Source of the DNA: Nitriliruptoraceae bacterium
Lineage (GTDB): Bacteria; Actinomycetota; Nitriliruptoria; Nitriliruptorales; Nitriliruptoraceae
Assembly (NCBI GenBank): GCA_018401275.1
Contig: JAGYKW010000006.1
Coordinates: 31,153-95,152 of the forward strand
Direction of reading: 5' to 3'
Length of the DNA stretch: 64,000 nt
A program made the translations under genes and the position numbers. Shown here one piece after another: positions 45,507-53,849 of this stretch; position 1 is the stretch's first letter, and every line of letters begins with the position of its first letter. The notes beneath the pieces were generated by a model. It was not told the DNA's origin. It was given only the letters and a program-made list of their open reading frames with translations, and did no database searches.

Positions 45507-46682
45507 GTGGCCCGTCCCGCCGTCGATCGTCGTGAGCCGCTGACCCATGCCGAGATCGCCCGCTACAGCCGCCACCTGATCATCCCGGAGATCGGACTGG
45601 CCGGGCAGGAGCGCATCAAGGCCGCACGCGTGCTGCTCGTCGGGACCGGCGGGCTCGGCTCGCCGCTGGCGCTGTACCTCGCGGCAGCAGGGGTAGGGAC
45701 CATCGGGCTCGTCGACGATGACGTCGTGGACGCGTCGAACCTGCAGCGCCAGATCATCCATGGCACGAGCGACATCGGGACGCACAAGCTCGACTCGGCG
45801 CTCGCCAGCATCAAGGACCTCAACCCCAACGTCAACGTCGAGCTGCACCGCACGTACCTCACGAGCGAGAACGCGCTCGACATCGTCTCGCGCTACGACG
45901 TCGTCGCCGACGGGACCGACAACTTCCCGACCCGCTACCTCGTCAACGACGCGGCGGTGCTGACGGGCACGCCCAACGTGTACGGCTCGATCTTCCGCTT
46001 CGAGGGCCAGCTGAGCGTCTTCTGGGCCGAGGAGGGTCCGTGCTACCGCTGCATGTACCCCGAGCCACCACCACCGGGCATGGTCCCCAACTGCGCGGAG
46101 GGCGGGGTGTTCGGCGTGATGGCCGGGCACATCGGCACCGCGCAGGGCATCGAGGTCCTCAAGGTCATCACCGGCGTGGGTCGCACGATGGTCGGGCGCA
46201 TGGGCGTGTACGACGCGCTCGAGCAGGACTGGATGTACGTGAAGGTCCGCAAGGACCCGAACTGCCCCGTCTGCAGCGAGCACCCGACCGTCACCGAGCT
46301 CATCGACTACGAGGACTTCTGCGGCGTCCCGGCGCACGACCGTGCGGTCGTCGAGCCGGCGGACCTCAAGGACCTCGAGATCCTGCCGGCCGAGTACGTC
46401 GAGATCGCCGAGCGTGACGACGTCGTGCTCCTGGACGTCCGTGAGCCGCACGAGTACGAGATCAACCGCATCCCCGGTGCGGTCCTGATCCCGAAGGACA
46501 CGCTCGCGGGCCGGCTCGCCGAGCTCGACCCGAGCGCCGACTACGTCGTGCACTGCAAGGGTGGCGTGCGCTCGCTCGAGTCCGTGCGGCTGCTGCGTGG
46601 CGCAGGTTTCCGCGCCCGCTCGATGCGCGGCGGCATCGACCTCTACGCGCGCTCGATCGACCCGAGCATCCCGGTCTACTGA
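45507..46682 (+). CDS. moeZ: MoeZ-type adenylyltransferase/sulfurtransferase (ThiF-rhodanese)
   Basis: 391 residues. N-terminal E1-like domain with LLVGTGGLGSPLALYLAAAG near residue 42, SNLQRQIIHG, zinc cysteines in CYRCMYPEPP and CPVCSEHP, and a C-terminal rhodanese domain with active-site loop CKGGVRS near residue 350. Charges C-terminal Gly-Gly sulfur-carrier proteins for molybdopterin, thiamine or cysteine synthesis. GTG at 45507 follows AGGAGG. Proximity to the thiamine locus and suf operon fits sulfur trafficking. Confidence 0.95.
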   Translation: MARPAVDRREPLTHAEIARYSRHLIIPEIGLAGQERIKAARVLLVGTGGLGSPLALYLAAAGVGTIGLVDDDVVDASNLQRQIIHGTSDIGTHKLDSALASIKDLNPNVNVELHRTYLTSENALDIVSRYDVVADGTDNFPTRYLVNDAAVLTGTPNVYGSIFRFEGQLSVFWAEEGPCYRCMYPEPPPPGMVPNCAEGGVFGVMAGHIGTAQGIEVLKVITGVGRTMVGRMGVYDALEQDWMYVKVRKDPNCPVCSEHPTVTELIDYEDFCGVPAHDRAVVEPADLKDLEILPAEYVEIAERDDVVLLDVREPHEYEINRIPGAVLIPKDTLAGRLAELDPSADYVVHCKGGVRSLESVRLLRGAGFRARSMRGGIDLYARSIDPSIPVY

Positions 46683-46700
46683 CCGGGCTACTGACCGGGC
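46677..46700. repeat. 12-bp tandem duplication over the moeZ stop
   Basis: TACTGACCGGGC repeated exactly (46677-46688, 46689-46700). The first copy holds the moeZ stop; the second falls inside the 3' end of the convergent ATPase gene, whose stop codon (46688-46690) straddles the copy junction. Confidence 0.9.
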
Positions 46701-47785
46701 GGGAACACGCGCAGCGCGTCGACGTCGACGGCGAGCGTGACGGCTGCGCCCGGGGACGGCAGCCCGGAGACGTCGTCGCTCAGCAGCGTCAGGCGGGTCC
46801 CGTCGCCCAGCACCAGGTCGATGCGATGACGCTCGCCCGCGAAGCGGACCTCGACGAGCGTGGCCGTGAGCGTGGCGCCGGCAGCGGCCCGGTCTCCGGC
46901 AGCGTCCGGACCACCTGGCGCAGCGATCGCCCGCAGTGCCCGTCGGGGCAGGAGCAGCCGCGCCGGGCCGTCGCCGCCAGCGGCTGACGAGGTCCGCAGC
47001 GGCGGGGGCAGCGTCAGCGCGCCGAACGCGCCGCTCGCCACGCCGCCGTGCATCTCAGCATCGAGCAGCACGCCGACCCCGAGGAACGCAGCGACCTCGG
47101 CATCGACCGGATCGGCCCACAGGCGTTCCGGCGTGTCGAGCTGGCGGACCGTGCCGGCGACCATGACGGCCACACGGTCCGCGGCTCGCAGCGCCTCCTG
47201 CTGGTCATGGGTGACGAGCAGTGCGCCGATGTCCTCGCCACGGACGAGTCCGGGCAGCTCGTCGACCAGTCGCTCCCGAAGCGGCCGGTCGAGGCTCCCG
47301 TAGGGCTCGTCGAGCAGCAGGAGCCGCGGCCGGGTCGCGAGCGCACGGGCGAGCGCGACGCGCTGCTGCTCGCCGCCACTGAGCTCGTCGATCGCGCGGT
47401 GCGCGAGATGGCCCAGTCCCACGTCGGCGAGTGCGCGTGCGACGCGCGCCGCCGTCTCGGCCCGGTCGAGCCCCTGCATGCGCGGACCGAACGCGACGTT
47501 GCCGGTCACGTCATGGTGGGGGAACAGCGCATGGTCCTGGAACACGAGGCCGATGCCACGCTGCTCGACGCTGACGCGTCGCAGGTCACGTCCGTCGAGC
47601 GTGACGTCGCCCGAGCGCAGCGGATGCAGGCCGGCGATGCAGCGCAGCAGCGTGGACTTGCCACTGCCGCTCGCACCGAGCAGCGCGACGACCTCGCCGG
47701 ACCGCACGTCCAGGTGGACGTCGGAGAGCACGTCCGGTCCGTCGCCGTAGCCGGCGCGCAGGCCTGCGACCTCGAGCAGACCCAT
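46688..47785 (-). CDS. thiQ: thiamine-type ABC transporter ATPase
   Basis: 365 residues. Walker A GASGSGKST near residue 36, signature LSGGEQQRVALARAL, Walker B LLLLDEPYGSLD, H-loop LLVTHD, and a C-terminal TOBE region beyond residue 240, longer than enterobacterial ThiQ but normal for actinobacterial Fe/thiamine-type ATPases. Overlaps the permease stop (ATGA). Last gene of the riboswitch-led operon, convergent with moeZ. Confidence 0.88.
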   Translation of the reverse strand: MGLLEVAGLRAGYGDGPDVLSDVHLDVRSGEVVALLGASGSGKSTLLRCIAGLHPLRSGDVTLDGRDLRRVSVEQRGIGLVFQDHALFPHHDVTGNVAFGPRMQGLDRAETAARVARALADVGLGHLAHRAIDELSGGEQQRVALARALATRPRLLLLDEPYGSLDRPLRERLVDELPGLVRGEDIGALLVTHDQQEALRAADRVAVMVAGTVRQLDTPERLWADPVDAEVAAFLGVGVLLDAEMHGGVASGAFGALTLPPPLRTSSAAGGDGPARLLLPRRALRAIAAPGGPDAAGDRAAAGATLTATLVEVRFAGERHRIDLVLGDGTRLTLLSDDVSGLPSPGAAVTLAVDVDALRVFPPGQ

Positions 47786-49419
47786 CAGAACCTCCCGACC
47801 GCGCCGACACGGATGCGGTCGATGAGCAGCACCGTGGCCCCGGTGATCAGCGCGAGCAGCACGGAGAGCGCCATCGCGCGCCCGAGGTTGACCGCTCCGG
47901 GCAGACCGAGGGCGCGGTGGATCGCGACGGGGACGGTCGGGTTGGAGGCGCGCGCGACGAAGATCGTCGCGCCGAACTCGCCCACGGTCACGGCGAAGGC
48001 GAACCCGGCAGCGACCAGGCCTGCACGCGACACGATCGGCAGGTCGATCTCGCGCCAGACCCGTCGCGGCGCGGCGCCGAGCGTGGCGGCCGCCTCGCGC
48101 AGGCGCCGATCGATGCCGCGCAGCACCGGCAGCATCGTGCGCACGACGAACGGCACGGCGACCAGCGCCTGTGCGAGGGGGACGAGCAGGATCGCGCCGC
48201 GTCCGGCGAACGCTCCGGTGCGGAACGCCAGCAGCAGCCCCAGTCCCAGCGTCACGGCCGACGTCCCCAGCGGCAGCATCAGCGCGCCGTCCATGAGACG
48301 CCCGGCACGGCTCCCGCCGACCGCCGCCAGGGCCGCCGACGTGCCGACGACCATCGCGATGAGCGTGGCAGCGAGTGCGAACAGCAGCGAGTTGCGCACC
48401 GCGACGGCCGGAGCGACGCTCATCACCGCCTCACGCGTCGGCGCACCCAGGGACCGGAAGTGTGCGAGTCCCCAGCCGTCCCCGACGCGCAGCGAGCGTT
48501 CGAGGAGCGCGAGCAGCGGCAGACCCTGCACGAGCATGAGCAGACCGAGCATGCCGGCGATCGCCATGCGGTCGCGCGGACCGGCGGCCGGTCGCAGGCT
48601 CAGCGCGGCACGCGCGAGGGGACGGGCCGCATGGCGGCGGCGCGTGCGGTCGTAGACACCGAGCGTGGCGACGACGGCGAGCAGCTGCAGCACCGACAGC
48701 GCTGCCGCGGTGCGCAGGTCGAGCAGCTGCGACGTCGCACGGTGGATCTCCACCTCGAGCGTCGAGCGGCCCGGTCCGCCCAGGATGAGCACGACACCGA
48801 ACGACGTGAAGGTGAAGAGGAAGACCACGGCGGCCGCCGCACCGATCGCGGGGCGCAGGCGCGGGAGCGTGACGTGCAGGAACGCGCGCAGGCGGGTCGC
48901 GCCGAGCGTGCGGGCTGCGAGCACCGGTGCGGCGTCGAGATGACGCCACAGCCCACCGACGGTGCGCACGACGACGGAGACGTTGAAGAACACGTGGGCG
49001 AGCAGGATCGCGAGGGTGGTCTGCCGCAGGTCGACGACCGGTGCGAGCCGGCCGAGCAGGGCGACGAACGCGGTCCCCACGACGACGGTGGGGAGCACGA
49101 ACGGCACGATCGTGGCCGCCTCGATGACGCGGCGACCGCGGAAGTCGAGCGTGCTGAGCACCGCCGCGACCGGCATCCCCACGAGCAGCGTCAGCAGCGT
49201 CGAGGCGAGCGCCTGGCCGAGCGTGAAGCGTGCGACCTGCTGGAGGTACGGATCGGTGAGGACGTCGCGCAGCGGGGCGAGCAGCGCGCCGTCGACCCCC
49301 AGCCCGCGTGACAGCACCAGGGTGAGCGGCCAGGCGAAGAACAGCGCGAGGAAGACGAGCGGACCGACGGCGAGCGCCGCACCGCGACCTCGGCCGCCGG
49401 TCCGCCCGCCGCGACTCAC
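47785..49419 (-). CDS. thiP: thiamine-type ABC transporter permease (fused two-domain)
   Basis: 544 residues with about 12 membrane helices in two homologous halves. EAA-type loops: LAARTLGATRLRAFLHVTLP near residue 170 and LREAAATLGAAPRRVWREIDLP near 440. The build matches ThiP and ferric permeases; the TPP riboswitch and ThiB-like neighbour argue for thiamine. GTG start overlaps the thiB stop (GTGA); the end overlaps the thiQ start. Confidence 0.9.
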   Translation of the reverse strand: MSRGGRTGGRGRGAALAVGPLVFLALFFAWPLTLVLSRGLGVDGALLAPLRDVLTDPYLQQVARFTLGQALASTLLTLLVGMPVAAVLSTLDFRGRRVIEAATIVPFVLPTVVVGTAFVALLGRLAPVVDLRQTTLAILLAHVFFNVSVVVRTVGGLWRHLDAAPVLAARTLGATRLRAFLHVTLPRLRPAIGAAAAVVFLFTFTSFGVVLILGGPGRSTLEVEIHRATSQLLDLRTAAALSVLQLLAVVATLGVYDRTRRRHAARPLARAALSLRPAAGPRDRMAIAGMLGLLMLVQGLPLLALLERSLRVGDGWGLAHFRSLGAPTREAVMSVAPAVAVRNSLLFALAATLIAMVVGTSAALAAVGGSRAGRLMDGALMLPLGTSAVTLGLGLLLAFRTGAFAGRGAILLVPLAQALVAVPFVVRTMLPVLRGIDRRLREAAATLGAAPRRVWREIDLPIVSRAGLVAAGFAFAVTVGEFGATIFVARASNPTVPVAIHRALGLPGAVNLGRAMALSVLLALITGATVLLIDRIRVGAVGRF

Positions 49420-50450
49420 CGCAGCACCGTGTCCGTGAAGCGTGCGATCCAGCCCTCGCGGCCCGCGTCGATGCGGACCGGGTCCATCACGAGGGGACGC
49501 TCGGGCAGCACGGCATGCGCGACGAACACGTCGGGCAGCGCGACGTCACTGCGCACCGGGAACACGAACATCGTCAGCGGCACGTCCGCCTGGAACGCGG
49601 GCGAGAGCAGGAAGTCGACCAGTCGGCGCGCGTCGTCCGCCCGCGGGGTGGACGCGAGGATGCCCGCGTACTCGATCTGTCGGAAGCAGGTGTCGACGAT
49701 CACGCCGGTCGGTGCCGTGTCGGTCGGCTCCGCAGCGAACAGCACCTCGGCCGGCGGGCTCGACGCGTAGGACACGACCAGCGGACGGTCGCCGTCGCTC
49801 GCGTGCGTGAACGCGCCGTAGTACGCCTCCGACCAGCCGTCGCTCACCAGCACGTCGTTGGCGCGCAGGCGCTCCCAGAAGGCGAACGCCTCGTCCTCGC
49901 CGAGCCGCTCGATCGTGCCGAGCAGGAACGCGAGTCCCGGTGACGACGTCGCCGGGTTCTGCACGGCGAGCAGGCCGGCGTAGGCCGGATCGGCCAGCGC
50001 GGCGAGGTCGGCGGGCACGGCGAGGCCCGCGTCGGCGAACCAGGCGATGTCGTAGTTCACGCACACGTCGCCGAAGCTGATCGGGGTCACGCGGTCATCG
50101 CCCGGGAGCAGCGACGCGTCGACCTGGTCGAGCCCGGCGGCCCGGTAGGGGAGGAACAGGTCGGCGTCGAGCGCGCGCGTGAGGAAGGTGCTGTCCACGC
50201 CGAACAGCACGTCGCCCTCGGGGTCGTCGGCGGTGAGGATCACGCGGTTGAGTGCGCTGCCCGCATCACCCAGCGGGACGATCTCGACCTCGATGCCGGT
50301 CTCCGCGGTGAACGCCTCGAGGACCTCGATCGACACGTCGAACGAGTCGTGGGTGATCAGTCGCACGGGTCCGTCCGCAGCGTCGTCGCCGCAGCCGGCG
50401 ATCAGGACGGTCGTCACGAGCAGTGCGGCGAGGGTTCGGGAGCGCATCAT
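49416..50450 (-). CDS. thiB: thiamine-binding lipoprotein of an ABC transporter
   Basis: 344 residues. Lipobox VLIAGCG at residues 15-21; mature protein begins VRLITHDSFDVSIEVLEAF, the HDSF signature typical of ThiB/TbpA, with later FGVDSTFLTRALDADLF and FGDVCVNYDIAWF. Captures thiamine or its phosphates outside the membrane. Two adjacent ATGs (50450, 50447) follow GGAG. It lies 47 bases after the pyrophosphokinase gene; that gap carries GGGTC/GGTCA-type short repeats. Confidence 0.9.
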   Translation of the reverse strand: MMRSRTLAALLVTTVLIAGCGDDAADGPVRLITHDSFDVSIEVLEAFTAETGIEVEIVPLGDAGSALNRVILTADDPEGDVLFGVDSTFLTRALDADLFLPYRAAGLDQVDASLLPGDDRVTPISFGDVCVNYDIAWFADAGLAVPADLAALADPAYAGLLAVQNPATSSPGLAFLLGTIERLGEDEAFAFWERLRANDVLVSDGWSEAYYGAFTHASDGDRPLVVSYASSPPAEVLFAAEPTDTAPTGVIVDTCFRQIEYAGILASTPRADDARRLVDFLLSPAFQADVPLTMFVFPVRSDVALPDVFVAHAVLPERPLVMDPVRIDAGREGWIARFTDTVLR

Positions 50451-50497
50451 CGTTCTCCGTTCACGTTGAGTCGGGTCGGGTCAGGTGGTCGGGCCGT

Positions 50498-51220
50498 TCA
50501 GGTGATCGGGGACTGCAGGACGGCGAGGACGCCGCTGCGCACCGCGACCGTGGCGTCGGGCGCGGACATCCGGTTGCTCATGCCGAGGGATGACCCGGCC
50601 GCGAGCACGGCGTCGTCGAGCGGGAAGCGCAGTCCGGTCGTCCGGACACCCTCGGCGGCACCGTGCAGCGCGAGCAGCGACACGTTGCTGCCGACCGCGC
50701 CGGTCAGCCGGACGCTGTCACGCACGATGTGGAGCATGTCCGCGCCCCACCAGGCGTGGATGCGCAGGGGAGCGTGGCGCTCGGCGGCGAGCAGCAGCAG
50801 GTTCGCCACCAGGTGATCGGTGCGACCCCCATGCCCGCCGATGACCAGCACGTCAGGCCGCTCAGCGCCCGCACGCGCGCCAGCGCCAGCACCCGCACCC
50901 GCGCCAGCACCCGCGGTGCGTTCGAGGACGAGGTCGAGCGCGAGCGCGAGGTCGGTCGCGTCCTTGTCCACCGGGTACGAGCGGACGTCGGTGCCCGCGC
51001 GTCGCGCCTGCTCCAGCGCTTCCGGGTCGACGGAATCGAGGTCGCCGATGAGCACGTCGACCTCGCGGTCGGCACGGTGGGCGTGATGGAGGCCTGCGTC
51101 GGCTGCCACGGTGAGCGACGCGTGGTCGATCGCCTCGGCGACGTCGGCCAACAGTGACGCGGGGAGCGGATCACCACCGGCGAGCACCACGACGTCGGGC
51201 CATGCGGGGCGACGGGACAA
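50498..51220 (-). CDS. thiN: thiamine pyrophosphokinase
   Basis: 240 residues; converts thiamine to TPP. Motifs: VAADAGLHHA, LIGDLDSVDPEAL, YPVDKDATDLALALDL and GGHGGRTDHLVANLLLL. An Ala/Gly repeat (AGAGAGAGAGARAG) near residue 120 is encoded by a GCGGGTGCTGGC-like microsatellite and sits in a loop. I chose TTG at 51220 because GGAGGGAGGTGAG, formed by the 3' end of the TPP riboswitch, lies just upstream; the open frame continues into the riboswitch. First gene of the thiN-B-P-Q operon. Confidence 0.9.
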   Translation of the reverse strand: MSRRPAWPDVVVLAGGDPLPASLLADVAEAIDHASLTVAADAGLHHAHRADREVDVLIGDLDSVDPEALEQARRAGTDVRSYPVDKDATDLALALDLVLERTAGAGAGAGAGAGARAGAERPDVLVIGGHGGRTDHLVANLLLLAAERHAPLRIHAWWGADMLHIVRDSVRLTGAVGSNVSLLALHGAAEGVRTTGLRFPLDDAVLAAGSSLGMSNRMSAPDATVAVRSGVLAVLQSPIT

Positions 51221-51228
51221 CGGCTCAC

Positions 51229-51322
51229 CTCCCTCCGCTGGCATTACCCAGCTCAGGTTCCGCGGGTCGGTGACGCGAGTGGTCACCCTCTCAGCCCGGC
51301 TGTCCCGAGCTCCCCGGGTGGG
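51229..51322 (-). ncRNA. TPP (thi-box) riboswitch
   Basis: On the minus strand: GGGGAGC…GGGCTGAGAGGGTGA (thi-box pyrimidine-sensing loop), a P3 arm GGTGACCACTCGCGTCACC, then GGAACCTGAGCTGGGTAATG and CCAGCGGAGGGAGG. These are the invariant TPP aptamer segments in order. Its last bases are the thiN ribosome binding site, so TPP binding probably blocks translation start directly. Confidence 0.95.
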
Positions 51323-51349
51323 GGTACGACGTGGCGAGCGTATCGCTCG

Positions 51350-52003
51350 TCAGTCCTTGTGCTTCTGCGTGTCCTGCGTCGTCTGCGTGTAGAACACGGC
51401 GGCCTCGGTGCGACGCTGCATGTCGAGCTTGGCGAGCACGTTCGACACGTAGTTCTTCACCGTCTTCTCGGCGAGGTGGAGCTCGCCGCCGATCTCACGG
51501 TTGGTGAGCCCCTGCGCGATCAGCTCGAGGATGCGGCGCTCCTGGTCGGACAGGCTCGCCAGACGCGGGTCCTCCTGGTCACCGTCGCGCAGGCGCTGCA
51601 GGACCTTGCCGGTGAGTGCGGGATCGAGCAGCGAGTCGCCGGCAGCGACGCGCCGGATCGCGTCGACGAGGTCCGCACCGCGGATGTCCTTGAGCAGGTA
51701 GCCGGCCGCGCCCGCCATGATCGCGTCGAACAGCGCCTCGTCGTCGCCGTAGGAGGTGAGCATGAGGCAGGCGAGGTCGGCCTGCCGGGTGCGCGCGTCG
51801 CGGCACACCTCGACGCCGCTGCCGTCGGGCAGTCGGACGTCGAGCACGGCCACGTCCGGTCGCGTCTTCGCGATGCCGGCGAGCGCCATGCCTGCGGTGC
51901 CGGCCTCGCCGACGACCTCCAGATCGTCCTCGAGCTCGATGAGCTCGCGCAGCCCACGACGGACCACCTCGTGGTCGTCGACCAGGTAGACGCGGATCGT
52001 CAC
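51350..52003 (-). CDS. NarL/LuxR-family response regulator, DosR-like
   Basis: 217 residues. Receiver domain with VDDHEVVRRG, phospho-acceptor Asp in VAVLDVRLPDGSG near residue 54, and Thr/Lys in MLTSYGDD and LLKDIRGADL; C-terminal LuxR helix-turn-helix GLTNREIGGELHLAEKTVKNYVSNVLAKL. The end MQRRTEAAVFYTQ is close to mycobacterial DosR/DevR. GTG follows GAGGGGGA. Divergent from a GAF sensor kinase, its likely partner. Confidence 0.92.
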   Translation of the reverse strand: MTIRVYLVDDHEVVRRGLRELIELEDDLEVVGEAGTAGMALAGIAKTRPDVAVLDVRLPDGSGVEVCRDARTRQADLACLMLTSYGDDEALFDAIMAGAAGYLLKDIRGADLVDAIRRVAAGDSLLDPALTGKVLQRLRDGDQEDPRLASLSDQERRILELIAQGLTNREIGGELHLAEKTVKNYVSNVLAKLDMQRRTEAAVFYTQTTQDTQKHKD

Positions 52004-52030
52004 CGTTCCCCCTCGGGCTGTGAGGACGCG

Positions 52031-52040
52031 AGGCTACGCT
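52031..52040. promoter_or_regulatory. overlapping divergent -10 hexamers of the DosR/DosS-like pair
   Basis: AGGCTACGCT reads TACGCT on the plus strand (52035-52040) and TAGCCT on the minus strand (52036-52031). Polymerases for the kinase and regulator genes would compete for the same bases. Confidence 0.45.
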
Positions 52041-52066
52041 GCTGGCGTCGGAGCGGGGGAGATGCG

Positions 52067-53191
52067 TTGGACGCGATCGATCCCCGCCTCGGGAGACTGC
52101 TCGACGCGGTGCTCGCCGTCGCGGAGGACCTCGACCTCGACGCCGTGCTCGAACGGGTCGTCGTCGCCGCGTGCGGTCTGGTCGGTGCGCGCTACGGGGC
52201 GCTCGGCGTCATCGATGACGACGACCCCGCGCGCCTGTCGAGCTTCGTGCACCACGGGATGGACCCCGGGACGGTCGCCCGCATGGGTGCGCTCCCCACC
52301 GGGCGGGGTCTGCTCGGGCAGCTGCTGCGCGATCCGCGTCCGCTGCGCCTCGACGACCTCACCGAGCATCCCGCAGCGTCGGGTCTACCGGTCGGACACC
52401 CGCCGATGGGTGCCTTCATCGGCGCGCCGATCCGCGTGCGTGGTGACGTGTTCGGCAACCTCTACCTGACCGAGAAGCGTGGCGGCGGCCCCTTCAGCAT
52501 CGAGGACGAGGCGGCCGTCGTCGCGCTCGCAGCCGTGGCCGGCAGTGCGATCGCCAACGTGAAGCTCTCCGTGCGCTCGCGTGAGCTGTCCGTCGTGCGG
52601 GAGCGCGACCGCATCGGACGCGACCTGCACGACACCGTCATCCAGAACCTCTACGCGACGGGCCTGGGTCTCCAGGCGGCGCAGCGCAGCGGCGTCGATG
52701 CCGCGGACGTGCAGGTGCGCATCGGTCGAGCCATCGAGAGCATCGACGCGACCGTGAAGGAGATCCGGTCGACGATCTTCGCGCTGCACGATGTGCCGTC
52801 GCAGGACCGCCGCCCGCGCACGCGGCTGCTCGCGGTCGCCGAGGAGATGGCGAGCCTGCTCGGCTTCCCGCCCCGGCTGCGACTCGAGGGCCCGATCGAC
52901 ACGGTCGTGGACCGTGACCTGGCCGACCATCTGGTCCCCGTGCTGCGGGAGTCGCTCACCAACGTCGCGAAGCATGCGCGAGCATCGACGGTCGTCGTGC
53001 GCGTCGAGGTGGTCGGCGGGATGCTGGAGCTCGAGGTCGTCGACGACGGGGTCGGACTGCCGGACGCGCTGCGGGTCAACGGGATGGGGGTCGCGAACGT
53101 GCGTGAGCGTGCGGAGCTGCTCGGCGGGGAGGCGCAGTTCGCGTCAGTCGTCGGGGGCGGGACCCGCGTGCTCTGGCGCGTCCCGCTGTGA
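52067..53191 (+). CDS. GAF-domain sensor histidine kinase, DosS/DosT-like
   Basis: 374 residues. One GAF domain (residues about 15-165) with HPPMGAFIGAPIRVRG, the region that in DosS GAF-A contains the heme ligand histidine; then HisKA_3 with RDRIGRDLHDTVIQNLYATG near residue 190 and an HATPase domain (ESLTNVAKHARAS, DDGVGLPD). DosS has two GAF domains; only one is present here. TTG at 52067 follows GGGGGAG. Divergent from the DosR-like regulator; its last 48 bases overlap an opposite gene. Heme binding is inference. Confidence 0.88.
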   Translation: MDAIDPRLGRLLDAVLAVAEDLDLDAVLERVVVAACGLVGARYGALGVIDDDDPARLSSFVHHGMDPGTVARMGALPTGRGLLGQLLRDPRPLRLDDLTEHPAASGLPVGHPPMGAFIGAPIRVRGDVFGNLYLTEKRGGGPFSIEDEAAVVALAAVAGSAIANVKLSVRSRELSVVRERDRIGRDLHDTVIQNLYATGLGLQAAQRSGVDAADVQVRIGRAIESIDATVKEIRSTIFALHDVPSQDRRPRTRLLAVAEEMASLLGFPPRLRLEGPIDTVVDRDLADHLVPVLRESLTNVAKHARASTVVVRVEVVGGMLELEVVDDGVGLPDALRVNGMGVANVRERAELLGGEAQFASVVGGGTRVLWRVPL

Positions 53192-53653
53192 CGCGAGGCG
53201 GCTGAGTCCGGCGCCGACGTCCTCGAGGAAGCGCTGGCCCGTCTGGCGGGCGAGGCGGTGGAGCGCGACGACGTCGACGGCCGCGCCGAGCAGACCGCCG
53301 GGCGGCAGGTAGCGCGCGTCGAGCACGAGCGTGGCGCGGCCCGACCCGTCGACGTGGATGCCGAGCTCGCCGTCGAGCGGCGGCAGCATCCGGTCGATGC
53401 TCGTCCGGTCGTCGTTCCCGCTGACCGGTTCCCACGACACCGAACGCCAGGACGTGCGCGTGACGTGCCACGGCTGGCCGACCACCACGCGGACGGTGCG
53501 TGCGAGCGATCCGGCGTGCACGGCGAGGACCCAGCCACCTGCCCTGTCCGGCGTCGCGTGGGGGAGCCACGCCCCGGGGTCCGCGATGAACGCGGCGGCG
53601 AGCGCACCGGCCGAGCCTGCGACGGGCTGGAAGGTGCGGAGCTCGCGCGACAT
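53144..53653 (-). CDS. SRPBCC-like protein
   Basis: 169 residues, no signal or membrane segment. The strand-rich middle (TSWRSVSWEPVSGNDDRTSIDRMLPPLDGELGIHVDG…ATLVLDARYLPPGG) followed by a long C-terminal helix (AVDVVALHRLARQTGQRFLEDV) fits the START/SRPBCC ligand-binding fold. Ligand unknown. GGAGGG precedes the ATG. Overlaps the kinase 3' end by 48 bases. The 196-base gap upstream holds three 10-bp CTCGTCC-type repeats near 53693-53722. Confidence 0.65.
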   Translation of the reverse strand: MSRELRTFQPVAGSAGALAAAFIADPGAWLPHATPDRAGGWVLAVHAGSLARTVRVVVGQPWHVTRTSWRSVSWEPVSGNDDRTSIDRMLPPLDGELGIHVDGSGRATLVLDARYLPPGGLLGAAVDVVALHRLARQTGQRFLEDVGAGLSRLASQRDAPEHAGPAPDD

Positions 53654-53837
53654 CGGAGGGACTCCCCGCTGGAGGATCTCGGTGCGGCAGGCTCGTCCGG
53701 ACTCGTCCAGGCTCGTCCTCGATCAGCCGTTCGAACGTACGTGCAGGGGCCTGCGCGACGGCGGGGCCGCACGGTCCCACTTGGCAGGACCACCGGCCCC
53801 AGCCCGCCGCAGCGGGGCCGCAGGTCGCGCCCGGTCC

Positions 53838-53843
53838 TAGGCT
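53838..53843 (+). promoter_or_regulatory. -10-like hexamer of the DsbA-like gene (leaderless geometry)
   Basis: TAGGCT ends six bases before the GTG start at 53850. No ribosome binding site fits in between. Confidence 0.5.
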
Positions 53844-53849
53844 GCGCGG

